The notes beneath the pieces were generated by a model. That model was not told where the DNA came from and ran no database searches. It worked only from the letters and a program-made list of their open reading frames with translations. A program made the position numbers and the translations under genes. DNA of 56,687 bases from Streptomyces caelestis (GTDB lineage: Bacteria > Actinomycetota > Actinomycetes > Streptomycetales > Streptomycetaceae), in the NCBI RefSeq assembly GCF_001279005.1, contig NZ_LGCN01000230.1:1-56687 (forward strand). Direction: 5' to 3'. Shown here in pieces: positions 8,466 to 18,522 of the stretch (positions are counted from its first letter, which is position 1; each line of letters opens with the position of its first letter).

Positions 8466-11414
8466 GTGCCTACCTTGGCTTTCCAGATGCCGGACCGCGG
8501 CGGAGGCCCGACGGGGCCACGGATCAGAGTGGGCCGCCCGTCCCGGCGGGTCCGGACCCTGCTCCTGACACTGGGCGTCCTGGCCGTCCTCGGCATGGTG
8601 TTCACCATGTTCGCGGGCTTCTGGACCGACTGGCTGTGGTATCGCTCGGTCGACTACTCGTCGGTGTTCACGACCACCCTGTGGACCAAGATCGGGCTGT
8701 TCTTCGTCTTCGGTCTGCTGATGGCCCTCGCGGTCGGCTTCAACGTCTGGCTGGCACACCGGATGCGGCCGCCGCTGAGCGCCATGTCCATGGAGCAGCA
8801 GAACCTCGACCGGTACCGGATGGGCATCGCCCCGTACAAGAAGTGGCTGCTGCTCGGCATCACCGCGCTGGTGGGCCTGATCGCCGGCGCCTCGGCGTCG
8901 AGCCAGTGGCGGACCTGGCTGATGTGGATCAACGGCGTGTCCTTCGGCCAGAAGGACCCGCAGTTCAAGCTCGACGTCTCCTTCTACGCCTTCGACCTGC
9001 CCTGGTACCGGTTCCTGCTCGGCTTCGGCTTCGCCGCCACGATCCTGGCGCTGATCGCCGCCGCGCTCACCCACTACCTGTACGGCGGACTCCGCATCAC
9101 CAGCCCGGGCGCGCGCGCCACGGCCGCGGCCACCGGACACCTGTCGGTGCTGCTCGGCGTCTTCGTGACCCTGAAGGCGGTCGCCTACTGGCTCGACCGG
9201 TACGGACTGGCGGTGAAGTCCAGCGACTTCAAGGCCACCGACAGCTGGACGGGCCTCAGGTACGTCGACGCCAACGCCTATCTGCCGGCCAAGACGATCC
9301 TGTTCTGCATCGCCGTGATCTGCGCGCTGCTGTTCTTCGCCACTCTGTGGCGGCGCACCTGGCAGCTGCCCGTGATCGGCTTCGGTCTGATGGTGCTGTC
9401 GGCGATCCTCATCGGCGGCCTGTACCCGGCGATCGTGCAGAAATTCCAGGTCCAGCCGAACGAGCAGGCGAAGGAAGCGCCGTACGTCGAGAAGAACCTC
9501 AAGGCCACGCGTGAGGCCTACGGCATCGACGACTCGCAGGTCACCGAGTATCCGGGCACGGCCCAGACCGAGGACCAGACCAAGTTGCGGGACGACGTGT
9601 CCGACGCGGCGAGCATCCGCATCATGGACCCGAACATCGTCTCCCCGACGTTCCAGCAGCTCCAGCAGATCAGGAACTACTACGCGTTCCCGACCAACCT
9701 GGACGTCGACCGGTACACCAAGGACGGCAAGGACCAGGACACCGTCATCGGTCTGCGCGAGCTGAACTACGACGGCATTCCCAAGCGGAACTGGATCAAC
9801 GACCACTTCCGTTACACGCACGGTTACGGTGTCGTCGCCGCCGAGGGCACCAGCGCCGACGCCGGCGGTCGCCCGGCGTTCACCGAGTCCGACCTGCCGT
9901 CCAAGGGCGACCTCGGGTCGTACGAGCAGCGCGTCTACTACGGCGAGCGGACGACGACGTACTCGATCGTCGGCGGGCCCCAGAAGGAGATCGACTACTC
10001 CGACGACAGCGGCGAGAAGACGTACAGCTACAAGGGCGACAGCGGGGTCGACCTCGAGAACCCGGTCAACCGGGCCGCCTACGCGGTCGCGTTCAGCGAG
10101 CCGCAGATCCTGTACTCGGGGGCGATCGGTGAGGGTTCGCGGATCCTGTACAACCGCACGCCCAAGGAGCGCGTCGAGGCGATCGCCCCGTGGCTGACCA
10201 TCGACGGCGACGCCTACCCGGCGGTCGTGGACGGCCGGATCCAGTGGATCGTCGACGCCTACACGACCACCAACGGCTACCCGTACGCGTCGCGGACGAC
10301 CCTCGGCGACACCACGGCCGACTCGCTGACCGCCACCAACGACCAGCGCGCGGTGGTGGCCCAGCAGAACCAGGTCAACTACATCCGCAACTCGGTGAAG
10401 GCGACCGTCGACGCGTACAGCGGCGAGGTCAAGCTCTACCAGTGGGACACCCAGGACCCCGTCCTGAAGACCTGGATGAAGGCCTTCCCGGACACGGTGC
10501 AGCCGAAGACCGAGATCTCCGGCGCGCTGATGGCGCATCTGCGCTACCCGCAGGATCTGTTCAAGGTGCAGCGCGAGCTGCTGACCCGCTACCACGTGAA
10601 GGACGCCACCACGTTCCTCTCCGGCAGCGAGGTGTGGCAGGTTCCGGACGACCCGACGAACAAGACGGGCGACGCGGTGCCTCCGTACTACCTGAGCATG
10701 AAGATGCCCGATCAACAGGAGCAGACCTTCTCGCTCACCACGACGCTCACCCCGAACGGGCGCGACAACCTCAGTGCGTTCATGGCGGTCAACGCCGACC
10801 CGGGCACCGAGGACTACGGCAAGATCAGAATTCTGAAACTGCCGACGAGCACCACGGTCTCCGGACCGAAGCAGGTACAGAGCCAGTTCAACTCGCAGCA
10901 GGACATCGCCGAGACGATCCGACTGCTGAGGGGTGGCGACTCCGAGGTCGAGTACGGCAATCTCCTGGCCGTCCCGCTCGACGGGGGACTGCTCTACGTG
11001 GAGCCGGTCTACGTGCGCGGTGGCGGACTGAAGTACCCGCTGCTGCGGAAGGTGCTGGTGACCTACGGAGGTCAGACCGCCTTCGAGGACACCCTCGACC
11101 AGGCCCTCGACAAGGTCTTCGGGGGTCAGGGCGCGACCACTGAGCCGCCACCGGGCGAGGACGAGGGAGCCGGCGAGGGGGAAGGCACGACGCCACCGCC
11201 GACGTCCGACAACCCGACGGTCCAGGAGGCGCTGAACGACGCCCAGAAGGCCTTCGAGGCCGGCCAGGAAGCCCTGAAGAAGAACGACTGGGAGGCCTAC
11301 GGCAAGGCGCAGAAGGACCTGGAGGGAGCGTTGCGCAAGGCCGAGGAGGCCCAGTCGGCCGAAGGGGGCGGCGGCGCCGGCGGCACCGCCCCCAGCGCGA
11401 GCCCGAGCAGTTAG
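8466..11414 (+). CDS. UPF0182-family large membrane protein
   Basis: The 982-residue product has a short basic N-terminus, about seven transmembrane helices in the first 310 residues (for example [20 protein letters not shown], then [20 protein letters not shown]), a long extracytoplasmic domain containing [16 protein letters not shown], and a Gly/Pro/Glu-rich then helical C-terminal tail. This matches UPF0182 (COG1615), a family widespread in actinobacteria without a known role. The GTG at 8466 is used; an in-frame ATG at 8487 is an alternative because neither has a strong ribosome site. A tRNA gene follows. Confidence 0.9.
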   Translation: MPTLAFQMPDRGGGPTGPRIRVGRPSRRVRTLLLTLGVLAVLGMVFTMFAGFWTDWLWYRSVDYSSVFTTTLWTKIGLFFVFGLLMALAVGFNVWLAHRMRPPLSAMSMEQQNLDRYRMGIAPYKKWLLLGITALVGLIAGASASSQWRTWLMWINGVSFGQKDPQFKLDVSFYAFDLPWYRFLLGFGFAATILALIAAALTHYLYGGLRITSPGARATAAATGHLSVLLGVFVTLKAVAYWLDRYGLAVKSSDFKATDSWTGLRYVDANAYLPAKTILFCIAVICALLFFATLWRRTWQLPVIGFGLMVLSAILIGGLYPAIVQKFQVQPNEQAKEAPYVEKNLKATREAYGIDDSQVTEYPGTAQTEDQTKLRDDVSDAASIRIMDPNIVSPTFQQLQQIRNYYAFPTNLDVDRYTKDGKDQDTVIGLRELNYDGIPKRNWINDHFRYTHGYGVVAAEGTSADAGGRPAFTESDLPSKGDLGSYEQRVYYGERTTTYSIVGGPQKEIDYSDDSGEKTYSYKGDSGVDLENPVNRAAYAVAFSEPQILYSGAIGEGSRILYNRTPKERVEAIAPWLTIDGDAYPAVVDGRIQWIVDAYTTTNGYPYASRTTLGDTTADSLTATNDQRAVVAQQNQVNYIRNSVKATVDAYSGEVKLYQWDTQDPVLKTWMKAFPDTVQPKTEISGALMAHLRYPQDLFKVQRELLTRYHVKDATTFLSGSEVWQVPDDPTNKTGDAVPPYYLSMKMPDQQEQTFSLTTTLTPNGRDNLSAFMAVNADPGTEDYGKIRILKLPTSTTVSGPKQVQSQFNSQQDIAETIRLLRGGDSEVEYGNLLAVPLDGGLLYVEPVYVRGGGLKYPLLRKVLVTYGGQTAFEDTLDQALDKVFGGQGATTEPPPGEDEGAGEGEGTTPPPTSDNPTVQEALNDAQKAFEAGQEALKKNDWEAYGKAQKDLEGALRKAEEAQSAEGGGGAGGTAPSASPSS

Positions 11415-11469
11415 CGAGCAGGTTGGTCAAACGCCCGCCCCGCGCCGTGTTACGGTTGCAACGCAACGG

Positions 11470-11543
11470 CGCGGGGTGGAGCAGCTCGGTAGCTCGCTGG
11501 GCTCATAACCCAGAGGTCGCAGGTTCAAATCCTGTCCCCGCTA
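11470..11543 (+). tRNA. tRNA-fMet (CAT), copy 1
   Basis: A 74-base cloverleaf with CAT anticodon. It carries both initiator marks: a C1:U72 mismatch at the end of the acceptor stem and three consecutive G:C pairs at the base of the anticodon stem (GGG/CCC). CCA is not encoded. It is base-for-base identical to the copy at 13697. Confidence 0.97.
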
Positions 11544-11568
11544 CTCAGGTCGCGAAGCAGGCGACATC

Positions 11569-11602
11569 AAAGGCCCGGATTCCTCAAGGAATCCGGGCCT
11601 TT
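11569..11602 (+). terminator. Intrinsic terminator after tRNA-fMet copy 1
   Basis: Perfect 15 bp arms AAAGGCCCGGATTCC and GGAATCCGGGCCTTT with a TCAA loop, 25 bases after the tRNA. Confidence 0.85.
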
Positions 11603-11766
11603 GTGATGGGCGAACGCATGTGCCGGGGCGGGTGACGGCCGTGCCGCCGACGGGAGTTGACCGATCTGTGTTTGACTTGTCTCTCTGTGGGCATGTCGAC
11701 AAAACGCTGTAGTGACCTCACTGACTGCGGTATACCAGGTGTACCCAGGTTGCAGGTGGTGCGACG

Positions 11767-13581
11767 ATGGATGTTATGGGGGACAAGGCAACTCTGTTCG
11801 GGACTGGGCGTTTTGTGCAGTCCTCCCCTTGGGAGGACCCCCGCGACGAGACGGGGGAGGCCGCCGACGAGGCGGCCGAGGAGTTGCGTCAACGGCTCGC
11901 CGCCGAGGCCGGCGACGTCGAGGCGATGAGCGTCCTCGGCGCCATGCTGCTGCGCCGCGGTGATCTCGACGGAGCCGAACCCCATCTGCGTGCCGCCACC
12001 GCCGCGGGCGACCGCGCCGCCGCCAACAACCTGGGTGTCCTGCTGCACCAGCGGGGCTACGCCGACGAGGCCGCGGGCTGGTGGCGGATCGCCGCCGTGG
12101 CCGGTTCCACCGCGGCTGCCCACGCGCTCGGCCGCCATCACCGGGAACGCGGCGACGAACCCGCGGCCGAGTACTGGCTGCGCCAGTCCGCCGAGCAGGG
12201 CCACACCCTCGGCGCGTACGCCCTCGCCGACCTGCTGGAGCACCGCGGGGACACGGCCGGGACCGAGCGCTGGATGAGGGTCGCCGCCGAACGGGGGCAC
12301 CGGGAAGGGGCGTACCGGCTGGCCCGCGCGCTGGACCGCAGGGCCGCCGGGGAGAGCGACGACGCCGCCGCGCTGGTGCGGGAGGCCGAGCAGTGGTACC
12401 GGCAGGCCGCCGCGCGCGGACACCGCCGGGCCGCGCTGCACCTCGGGACGATCCTGGAGCGGCGCGGCGACCTCAAGGAGGCCGGCCGCTGGTACCTGAC
12501 CTCCGCCAAGGACGGCGAGGTCCGGGCCGCCTGCGCGCTCGGCTTCCTGCTGCGCGACGCCGGGGACACCGAGAACGCCGCCGTCTGGTGGCTGCGGGCC
12601 GCCCAGGACGGCGACGGCAACGCCGCCAACGCGCTGGGGGCGCTGCACGCCGAGCGGGGTGAGACCCAGACCGCCGAGCGCTGGTACCGCGCCGCGATGG
12701 ACGCCGGTGACATCAACGGCGCGTACAACCTCGGGCTGCTCTGCGCCGACCAGGGCCGGACCGCCCAGGCCGAGCAGTGGTACCGCCGGGCCGCGTACGC
12801 CGGTCACCGCGAGGCGGCGAACGCGCTGGCGATCCTGCTGCTGCGGGCCGGGGACGCGACCGGGGCGGAGCCGTGGTTCTCCAAGGCCGCGGAGGCCGGC
12901 AGCGTGGACGCCGCCTTCAACCTCGGCATCCTGCACGCGGGCCGGGGCGAGGAGCGGTCCGCGCTGCGCTGGTACGAGCAGGCGGCGGCCGCCGGGCACA
13001 TGGAGGCGGCGCTCCAGGTCGGGATGGCGCGGCTGCGGGAGGGCGAGGAGGGCGAGGCGGAGCGGTTCCTGCGGTGTGCGGCGGGCGGGGGGAGCGCGGA
13101 GGCCGCGTACCGGCTGGCGACGGTGCTGGACGCCCGCAGGCCGCCGGAGCCCGCGCACGAGCTGGGGGAGCCCGTGAACCGGCGCAGCGAGTGCGAGGAG
13201 TGGTACGAGCGGGCGGCGTCCCAGGGGCACCGGCGGGCCCAGGTGCGGGTCGGGATGCTCGCGGCGGCCCGGGGGGACGTGGTGGAGGCGGCGCGCTGGT
13301 ACCGGGAGGCGGCGGAGGCCGGGTCGCGCAACGGTGCCTTCAATCTGGGGCTGCTGCTGGCCCGTGAGGGCAGAGAGCCGGAGGCGGCCGTGTGGTGGAC
13401 CCGGGCGGCCGACGCGGGGCACGGGCGGGCGGCGCTGCGGCTCGCGCTGGTCTACGCGCGGCGAGGGGAGCTCGCGGAGGGGCAGCGGTGGGCCGAGCGG
13501 GCGGCGGCGCTGGGGCCTTTGGCGGTCACGGAGCGGGCGGCTCGGCTGCGGGACGCGTTGCGTGAGGAACTGTCGGCGTGA
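11767..13581 (+). CDS. Sel1/TPR-repeat protein
   Basis: The 604-residue protein is a string of about 14 helical-hairpin repeats of Sel1-like type, each about 36 residues with a pattern such as AEQWYRRAAYAGHREAANALAILL, running from about residue 45 to 590. The first 40 residues lack repeats and are acidic. Such solenoids are protein-interaction scaffolds. No signal peptide is present, so a cytoplasmic role is likely. The ATG at 11767 has AGGTGG upstream at good spacing; an alternative ATG is three codons on. The gene lies alone between two identical initiator tRNA genes. Partner proteins are not identifiable from context. Confidence 0.88.
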   Translation: MDVMGDKATLFGTGRFVQSSPWEDPRDETGEAADEAAEELRQRLAAEAGDVEAMSVLGAMLLRRGDLDGAEPHLRAATAAGDRAAANNLGVLLHQRGYADEAAGWWRIAAVAGSTAAAHALGRHHRERGDEPAAEYWLRQSAEQGHTLGAYALADLLEHRGDTAGTERWMRVAAERGHREGAYRLARALDRRAAGESDDAAALVREAEQWYRQAAARGHRRAALHLGTILERRGDLKEAGRWYLTSAKDGEVRAACALGFLLRDAGDTENAAVWWLRAAQDGDGNAANALGALHAERGETQTAERWYRAAMDAGDINGAYNLGLLCADQGRTAQAEQWYRRAAYAGHREAANALAILLLRAGDATGAEPWFSKAAEAGSVDAAFNLGILHAGRGEERSALRWYEQAAAAGHMEAALQVGMARLREGEEGEAERFLRCAAGGGSAEAAYRLATVLDARRPPEPAHELGEPVNRRSECEEWYERAASQGHRRAQVRVGMLAAARGDVVEAARWYREAAEAGSRNGAFNLGLLLAREGREPEAAVWWTRAADAGHGRAALRLALVYARRGELAEGQRWAERAAALGPLAVTERAARLRDALREELSA

Positions 13582-13654
13582 GGCGGGGCGGGTTCCGCAG
13601 CCCGGCGTGTGCGGGGCGGTGCGGGACTGCCCGCAGCGGTGCGTGGGAACGGAT

Positions 13655-13684
13655 TTGCTTCTGCCCGTTCTCTTGACGTAGTGT
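13655..13684 (+). promoter_or_regulatory. Likely promoter of tRNA-fMet copy 2
   Basis: TTGCTT and TAGTGT, separated by 18 bases, end 12 bases before the mature tRNA. This is a reasonable housekeeping-type promoter for a tRNA gene. Confidence 0.5.
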
Positions 13685-13696
13685 TTCATTCATCGA

Positions 13697-13770
13697 CGCG
13701 GGGTGGAGCAGCTCGGTAGCTCGCTGGGCTCATAACCCAGAGGTCGCAGGTTCAAATCCTGTCCCCGCTA
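13697..13770 (+). tRNA. tRNA-fMet (CAT), copy 2
   Basis: Identical over all 74 bases to the copy at 11470, including the C1:U72 mismatch and the GGG/CCC anticodon-stem pairs of an initiator tRNA. CCA is not encoded. Flanking sequence differs from copy 1, so only the tRNA body itself is duplicated. Confidence 0.97.
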
Positions 13771-13792
13771 CTGAAGGCCGAGGGCCGGAATC

Positions 13793-13832
13793 CCGAGGGC
13801 CGGAATCCGAAAGGGTTCCGGCCCTCGGCTTT
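13793..13832 (+). terminator. Intrinsic terminator after tRNA-fMet copy 2
   Basis: Sixteen-base arms CCGAGGGCCGGAATCC and GGGTTCCGGCCCTCGG (one mismatch) around GAAA, then CTTTT. A second partial copy of the left arm lies just upstream at 13778-13793, so alternative pairing is possible. Confidence 0.85.
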
Positions 13833-13886
13833 TGGCCCCGGTACCCATGGGTGCCGGGGCTTTCGCTTGCGCGTGGGGTGTGCCGC

Positions 13887-14303
13887 CTAAGCCGCCGCGC
13901 AGTTCGGGCAGACTCCGCGGTACGTCACCTCGACGTCGGAGACCGTGAAACCGAAGCGCTCCGTGTCGGGGAGGTCGGCCAGCGGATTGCCGATCGGGTG
14001 GACGTCGCGTATCGCGCCGCACTGCGCGCACACCAGGTGGTGGTGCGGGCGGTGCGCGTTGGGGTCGTACCGCTTGGCCCGCTTGTCCGTGGCGACCTCC
14101 AGCACCTCGCCGAGCGAGACCAGCTCGCCCAGGGTGTTGTAGACGGTCGCCCGGGAGATCTCGGGCAGCTTGGCGACGGCCCTGGCGTGCACCTCGTCGG
14201 CTGTCAGGTGAACGTGTTCGCCGTCGAGGACCTCGGCCACGACACGGCGCTGTGCGGTCATCCGCCATCCACGTCCACGGAGCCGTTCCAAAAGGTCACT
14301 CAT
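13887..14303 (-). CDS. Fur/PerR-family metalloregulator (CatR-like)
   Basis: A 138-residue Fur-family repressor: winged-helix DNA-binding part (residues 10-80) with [17 protein letters not shown] as recognition region, then a dimerisation part with the metal-binding run [12 protein letters not shown] (His87-89, C92, C95) and a second CPNC pair (C132, C135) for structural zinc. Divergent placement beside a catalase points to a peroxide-sensing repressor like CatR or PerR. The ATG at 14303 is used; an in-frame GTG at 14309 is possible. It likely represses the catalase and itself through the operator between them. Confidence 0.9.
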   Translation of the reverse strand: MSDLLERLRGRGWRMTAQRRVVAEVLDGEHVHLTADEVHARAVAKLPEISRATVYNTLGELVSLGEVLEVATDKRAKRYDPNAHRPHHHLVCAQCGAIRDVHPIGNPLADLPDTERFGFTVSDVEVTYRGVCPNCAAA

Positions 14304-14364
14304 AGGCACCAGCCTAACAGGAGGGGGACAAGAGTCCCGAACGGGTGTGACTTTGGAGTCTTGC

Positions 14365-14392
14365 TTGACTTAGACATTGTCCATTGTAGGAT
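14365..14392 (+). promoter_or_regulatory. Catalase promoter with embedded inverted repeat
   Basis: TTGACT and TAGGAT are 16 bases apart and form a plausible promoter reading towards the catalase. Between them lies TAGACA-T-TGTCCA (14371-14383), a near-perfect inverted repeat in the kind of position where a Fur/PerR-type repressor would block RNA polymerase. It is AT-richer than its surroundings. The match to the actual CatR operator is not checked. Confidence 0.6.
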
Positions 14393-14447
14393 CGAGATCG
14401 GATTTGGCCAAGGCATGGTTTGGTCAGCGAGTACGCAGGAGGCGCAC

Positions 14448-15899
14448 GTGACGCAGGGACCGCTCACTACGGAAGCCGGTGCTCCGGTAGCCGACAACCA
14501 GAACAGCGAGACCGCGGGCGTCGGTGGCCCGGTCCTCGTTCAGGACCAGCTCCTCATCGAGAAGCTGGCGCACTTCAACCGTGAGCGCATCCCGGAGCGT
14601 GTGGTGCACGCCCGCGGCGCCGGCGCCTACGGCACCTTCACGGTGACCGCCGACGTCACGCGGTACACGCGGGCCGCGTTCCTCTCCGAGGTCGGCAAGC
14701 AGACGGAGACCTTCCTGCGCTTCTCGACGGTGGCCGGCAACCTGGGCGCCGCGGACGCCGTGCGCGACCCGCGCGGTTTCGCGCTGAAGTTCTACACCGA
14801 GGAGGGCAACTACGACCTCGTCGGCAACAACACCCCGGTGTTCTTCATCCGGGACGCGATCAAGTTCCCCGACTTCATCCACACCCAGAAGCGCGACCCG
14901 TACACCGGCTCGCAGGAGGCGGACAACGTCTTCGACTTCTGGGGTCTGTCCCCGGAGTCCACGCACCAGGTGACCTGGCTGTTCGGTGACCGCGGCATCC
15001 CGGCGTCGTACCGCCACATGGACGGCTTCGGCTCGCACACCTACCAGTGGAACAACGAGGCCGGCGAGGTCTTCTGGGTCAAGTACCACTTCAAGACGGA
15101 CCAGGGCATCAAGAACCTGACCGCCGAAGAGGCCGAGATCCTCGCGGGCAAGGACCCCGACTCCCACCAGCGGGACCTGCGCGAGGCCATCGAGCGCGGC
15201 GACTTCCCGTCCTGGACCGTCTACGTCCAGGTGATGCCGGCGGCCGAGGCGGCCACGTACCGCTTCAACCCGTTCGACCTGACCAAGGTCTGGCCGCACG
15301 CGGACTACCCGCTGATCGAGTTCGGCAAGCTGGAGCTCAACCGCAACCCGGAGAACATCTTCGCCGAGGTCGAGCAGTCCGCCTTCAGCCCCGCCCACTT
15401 CGTGCCGGGCATCGGTCCCTCCCCGGACAAGATGCTCCAGGGCCGCCTCTTCGGCTACAGCGACGCCCAGCGCTACCGCATCGGCATCAACGCCGACCAG
15501 CTGCCGGTGAACCGCCCGCACGCCACCGAGGCGCGCACCCACTCCCGTGACGGCTACCTGTACGACGGCCGTCACAAGGGCGCGAAGAACTACGAGCCGA
15601 ACAGCTTCGGCGGCCCGAACCAGACGGGTCGTCCGCTGTGGCAGCCCGTCGCGGTCACCGGCGTCACCGGTGAGACGGTCACACCCGTCCACGCCGAGGA
15701 CAACGACTTCGTCCAGGCGGGCAACCTGTACCGGCTGATGACGGAGGAGGAGAAGGAGCGCCTGGTCAAGAACCTGGCGAACGCCGTCTCCGGCGTCACG
15801 CGTGACGAGATCGCCGACCGCGCGATCAACAACTTCCGTCAGGCGGACGAGGACTTCGGCAAGCGGCTGGAGGCCGCGGTCCAGGCCCTGCGCGGCTGA
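14448..15899 (+). CDS. katA: Monofunctional haem catalase
   Basis: The 483-residue protein is a clade 3, small-subunit catalase, converting hydrogen peroxide to water and oxygen in the cytoplasm. The distal histidine is in [14 protein letters not shown] (H54), the catalytic asparagine in [13 protein letters not shown] and the proximal haem tyrosine in [14 protein letters not shown] near residue 338. The GTG at 14448 is set by a perfect AGGAGG five bases upstream. It diverges from the Fur-family gene, which should make it peroxide-inducible. A strong hairpin follows. Also called catA in some strains. Confidence 0.95.
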   Translation: MTQGPLTTEAGAPVADNQNSETAGVGGPVLVQDQLLIEKLAHFNRERIPERVVHARGAGAYGTFTVTADVTRYTRAAFLSEVGKQTETFLRFSTVAGNLGAADAVRDPRGFALKFYTEEGNYDLVGNNTPVFFIRDAIKFPDFIHTQKRDPYTGSQEADNVFDFWGLSPESTHQVTWLFGDRGIPASYRHMDGFGSHTYQWNNEAGEVFWVKYHFKTDQGIKNLTAEEAEILAGKDPDSHQRDLREAIERGDFPSWTVYVQVMPAAEAATYRFNPFDLTKVWPHADYPLIEFGKLELNRNPENIFAEVEQSAFSPAHFVPGIGPSPDKMLQGRLFGYSDAQRYRIGINADQLPVNRPHATEARTHSRDGYLYDGRHKGAKNYEPNSFGGPNQTGRPLWQPVAVTGVTGETVTPVHAEDNDFVQAGNLYRLMTEEEKERLVKNLANAVSGVTRDEIADRAINNFRQADEDFGKRLEAAVQALRG

Positions 15900-15926
15900 T
15901 TCCAGCGCTGGACCGCTTGTCGAGAC

Positions 15927-15959
15927 ACGGGCCGGACCCCCTCTCGGGGTCCGGCCCGT
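15927..15959. terminator. Terminator after the catalase gene
   Basis: Perfect 14 bp arms ACGGGCCGGACCCC and GGGGTCCGGCCCGT around CTCTC. It lies between the catalase and the convergent CBS gene and can serve both. Confidence 0.8.
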
Positions 15960-15970
15960 TCGGCACGTCG

Positions 15971-16372
15971 CTACGCCGGTACCTGCGGGGCCCGCTGCCG
16001 CCGGGGCGCCCAGCAGCGGATGATGTCGCGGACCGAGACGATGCCGACGGGCCCGCCCCGGTCCAGGACGATCAGATGGCGGAAACCTCCGTGGGCCATG
16101 GCGGCGGCGGCCTCCTCCAGGGTCCAGGACGGGGTGGCGAACACGACGTCGGTCGTGGTGTGGGCGTGGGCGCGCTCGGTGTCGGGATCCTGGCCGAGTC
16201 CGACGGAGTCGAGCACGTCCCGCTCGGTGAGGATGCCGATGCCGGTGCCGTCGGGGTCGAGGACCACGGCCGCGCCCACCCGGCGGGCGGACATCAGGGC
16301 GGCGGCCTGGCGGAGGGTGTGGGCGGGGCCGATGGTGAGGACCACGGCGCTCATGGCGTCACGGACGAGCAT
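15971..16372 (-). CDS. CBS-domain pair protein
   Basis: A 133-residue protein made only of two CBS motifs: residues 1-62 (MLVRDAMSAVVLTIGPAHTL...GILTERDVL) and 70-120 (DVVFATPSWTLEEAAAAM...GIVSVRDII). Such Bateman modules bind adenine nucleotides and sense energy or redox state. The ATG at 16372 was chosen because AGGAGG is 11 bases upstream; the longer GTG form at 16384 would have the ribosome site touching the start. No fused enzyme is present, so it probably acts on another protein. It stands alone. Confidence 0.85.
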   Translation of the reverse strand: MLVRDAMSAVVLTIGPAHTLRQAAALMSARRVGAAVVLDPDGTGIGILTERDVLDSVGLGQDPDTERAHAHTTTDVVFATPSWTLEEAAAAMAHGGFRHLIVLDRGGPVGIVSVRDIIRCWAPRRQRAPQVPA

Positions 16373-16542
16373 GGATGGAGCCACCTCCTACCGGAAAACG
16401 CGAAGTCACGGACGGGGGAGTCCGCTCGTTCGCGATTTCACAAGTTCACAAGTGGGGGAACTCTCAGAGTGGCAGGCGGAGCGGGGGCCAACAAGGGGGC
16501 GCGTGCGGCCGATCGGGGGCGCGCACGCTCGCCCCGCGCCGC

Positions 16543-17343
16543 TCAGTAACGCTGGTTGAGGTACCCCAGCAGCTCGTCGTGCAGCAGCCCGTTCGACGCG
16601 GCCGCGTTGCCGCTGTGCGGGCCGGGGCGGCCGTCGAGTCCGGTGAAACTGCCGCCCGCCTCCGTCACCACGATCGCGGTGGCCGCCATGTCCCACAGCG
16701 ACAGCTCGGGCTCGGCGCACAGGTCGACCGACCCCTCGGCGACCATCATGTACGGCCAGAAGTCCCCGTACGCGCGCGTGCGCCACACCTCGCGGGTGAG
16801 GTCGAGGAAGCCGTCGAGGCGCCCCTGCTCCTCCCAGCCGCTGAGCGAGGAGTACGCGAAGGAGGCGTCGGAGAGCTCGGAGACGCGGGAGACGTGCAGC
16901 CGGGAGGCCGACGACAGACTGCGGCCGGAATAGGCGCCGTGCCCGCGCGCGGCCCACCAGCGACGGCCGAGGGCGGGGGCGGAGACCACCCCGACGACCG
17001 GCTGGAAGCCTCCCTCACCGGCCTCCATCAAGGAGATCAGCGTGGCCCACACGGGGACCCCGCGCACGTAGTTCTTGGTGCCGTCGATCGGGTCGATCAC
17101 CCAGCGCCGCGGCCCCGTCCCCTCCACCCCGTACTCCTCGCCCAGGACCGCGTCCCTCGGGCGGGCGCGCTTGAGGTGGCCGCGGATGAGCTCCTCGGCG
17201 GCCTTGTCCGCCTCACTCACCGGCGTCATGTCCGGTTTGGTCTCCACCTTGAGGTCGAGAGCCTTGAACCGTTCCATCGTCGCGGCGTCGGCGGCATCCG
17301 CCAGGACATGGGCGAGACGCAGGTCGTCGAGGTAGTCGGGCAT
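16543..17343 (-). CDS. hisN: Histidinol-phosphatase, inositol-monophosphatase type (HisN)
   Basis: The 266-residue enzyme has the metal-binding motifs of the inositol monophosphatase superfamily: GEEYG (about residue 67), [15 protein letters not shown] (82-96) and LSLWDMAA (near 212). In streptomycetes this protein is the histidinol-phosphate phosphatase of histidine synthesis, lying outside the main his operon, and [19 protein letters not shown] is its characteristic start. The Mg2+-dependent reaction gives L-histidinol. The gene is monocistronic and its ATG overlaps the first ATG of the divergent TetR-like frame. Confidence 0.9.
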   Translation of the reverse strand: MPDYLDDLRLAHVLADAADAATMERFKALDLKVETKPDMTPVSEADKAAEELIRGHLKRARPRDAVLGEEYGVEGTGPRRWVIDPIDGTKNYVRGVPVWATLISLMEAGEGGFQPVVGVVSAPALGRRWWAARGHGAYSGRSLSSASRLHVSRVSELSDASFAYSSLSGWEEQGRLDGFLDLTREVWRTRAYGDFWPYMMVAEGSVDLCAEPELSLWDMAATAIVVTEAGGSFTGLDGRPGPHSGNAAASNGLLHDELLGYLNQRY

Positions 17344-18082
17344 GCGACGAACGGTATCTGCCGAGGTGGGTGCGGGGCCACCGGGGGCGGGACCCGCGCA
17401 CCCTCGACAGGGTCCGGCGGCGCGCCGGATCTCACCGCAGGACCGGCCGCTCGCCCCGAGGGAGGCGAAGACGTCCGCAGCGCGGGAGTCCCTGCTGGAC
17501 GCCGCCCGCACGGAGCCGGCGCGCCGACCGTGGTCCGCGGTGCGGAGGGCGGACGCGGCCGCCACGGCCAGGGTCTCCCGCCAGACGCTGTACGACGAGT
17601 TCGGCAGCAAGGACGGGCTCGCCCCGGCCCTCGTCCGCAGGGAGCCCGACGGCTGCCTCGCCGGCGTCGGCCGTGCCCTCACCGGCCACCTGGACCCGCG
17701 CGACCGGCTGACCGCGACCGCCGGGTGGACCACCGCCGGCGCCCGGGAGAACGCCCTGGTCCGCGCCATGCTCACCGGCTGCTGGGGTGGACGCCTGCTC
17801 GCCCCGGGCCGCACGGCCGCGGCGTCCGGCTCCGCCGTGCCCGCGCAGCGCCGCGCCGACGGCCCGCTGCCCTCACCCGCCGACTTCGTCGTCCTCGTCC
17901 GCGACCGTGCCGTCGCCGTCCTGGCCGGACCCGGCGCCCCCGGCTCCGACGCCGCCGACCCGGCCCGCTCCTGCGAGCCGGTGGTCCGCCTCGCCCTGTC
18001 CTGCCACGCCGCGCCCCCGACCGACGGCGGCGCCGCCGGCCCGGCGCGCGGCGTCCCGCACCGGCAGCCGGTGGTGCCGTAG
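17342..18082 (+). CDS. TetR-family regulator, poorly conserved and with uncertain start
   Basis: Residues about 40-110 carry a TetR helix-turn-helix ending [26 protein letters not shown], and the rest resembles the ligand-binding half. The gene converges on sugE, so it may control that exporter. The start is doubtful: the only ATG overlaps the hisN start, a GTG lies at 17366, and neither has a ribosome site. The conserved part begins about 40 codons later without any start codon nearby. The recognition domain also carries unusual Arg and Pro substitutions. It is either a real regulator with a divergent N-terminus or a gene in early decay. Confidence 0.6.
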   Translation: MRRTVSAEVGAGPPGAGPAHPRQGPAARRISPQDRPLAPREAKTSAARESLLDAARTEPARRPWSAVRRADAAATARVSRQTLYDEFGSKDGLAPALVRREPDGCLAGVGRALTGHLDPRDRLTATAGWTTAGARENALVRAMLTGCWGGRLLAPGRTAAASGSAVPAQRRADGPLPSPADFVVLVRDRAVAVLAGPGAPGSDAADPARSCEPVVRLALSCHAAPPTDGGAAGPARGVPHRQPVVP

Positions 18083-18089
18083 CGGACGC

Positions 18090-18413
18090 TCAGTGCGCGG
18101 ACCCCGACAGCTGCAGCCCGATCACCCCGACGATCACGAACGTGATCGACACGATCTTCAGGGTCGACACCAGGTCCCCGAGGAACACCATCCCGTAGAC
18201 GGCCGTCCCCGCCGCGCCGATCCCCGTCCACACCGCGTACGCGGGCCCCACGTCCAGCTTCTTCAGCGCCAGGGTCAGCAGTCCGAAGCTGCCCAGCGCG
18301 AACGCGCAGAACGCGATGGTCGGCCACAGCCGGGTGAAGCCGTGCGACAGCTTCAGGCACACGGCGAAACCGGTCTCGAGCAACCCGGCCACGATGACCA
18401 GCAGCCACGCCAT
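18090..18413 (-). CDS. sugE: Small multidrug resistance (SMR) transporter, SugE/Gdx type
   Basis: The 107-residue protein has four transmembrane helices and the essential membrane-embedded glutamate in [14 protein letters not shown] (E13), like all SMR antiporters. SugE/Gdx members export guanidinium and quaternary ammonium compounds by proton exchange as antiparallel dimers. It is a single gene, not a paired type. I looked for a guanidine riboswitch upstream and did not recognise one. A CATAAT sequence about 60 bases upstream could be its -10 box. The convergent TetR-like gene is the likely regulator. Confidence 0.85.
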   Translation of the reverse strand: MAWLLVIVAGLLETGFAVCLKLSHGFTRLWPTIAFCAFALGSFGLLTLALKKLDVGPAYAVWTGIGAAGTAVYGMVFLGDLVSTLKIVSITFVIVGVIGLQLSGSAH

Positions 18414-18522
18414 GTGTCGTCCTCCCGCGTTCCCACGTACAGTGACCGCTTCGTCGGCTTCGGGTCCGGCTCGGTGCGATTATGCACTTACCGTCCGGAG
18501 GTCACGACAAACAACGCGGAGG

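Noticed and set aside
8448..10715. Long open frame on the minus strand opposite the UPF0182 gene
   Set aside because: Its composition is that expected from the complement of a GC3-rich gene (Val/Arg/His/Asp-rich, no domains), and no ribosome site fits. It is a shadow frame.
12900..13600. Tandem DNA repeat in the Sel1 gene
   Set aside because: The repetition is at protein level with diverged codons, as expected for a helical-repeat solenoid, not a recent DNA repeat array.
18414..18522. Guanidine riboswitch (ykkC or mini-ykkC) upstream of sugE
   Set aside because: SugE-type exporters often carry one, but I could not find the paired ACGR hairpin loops or a conserved core in this 109 bp gap.
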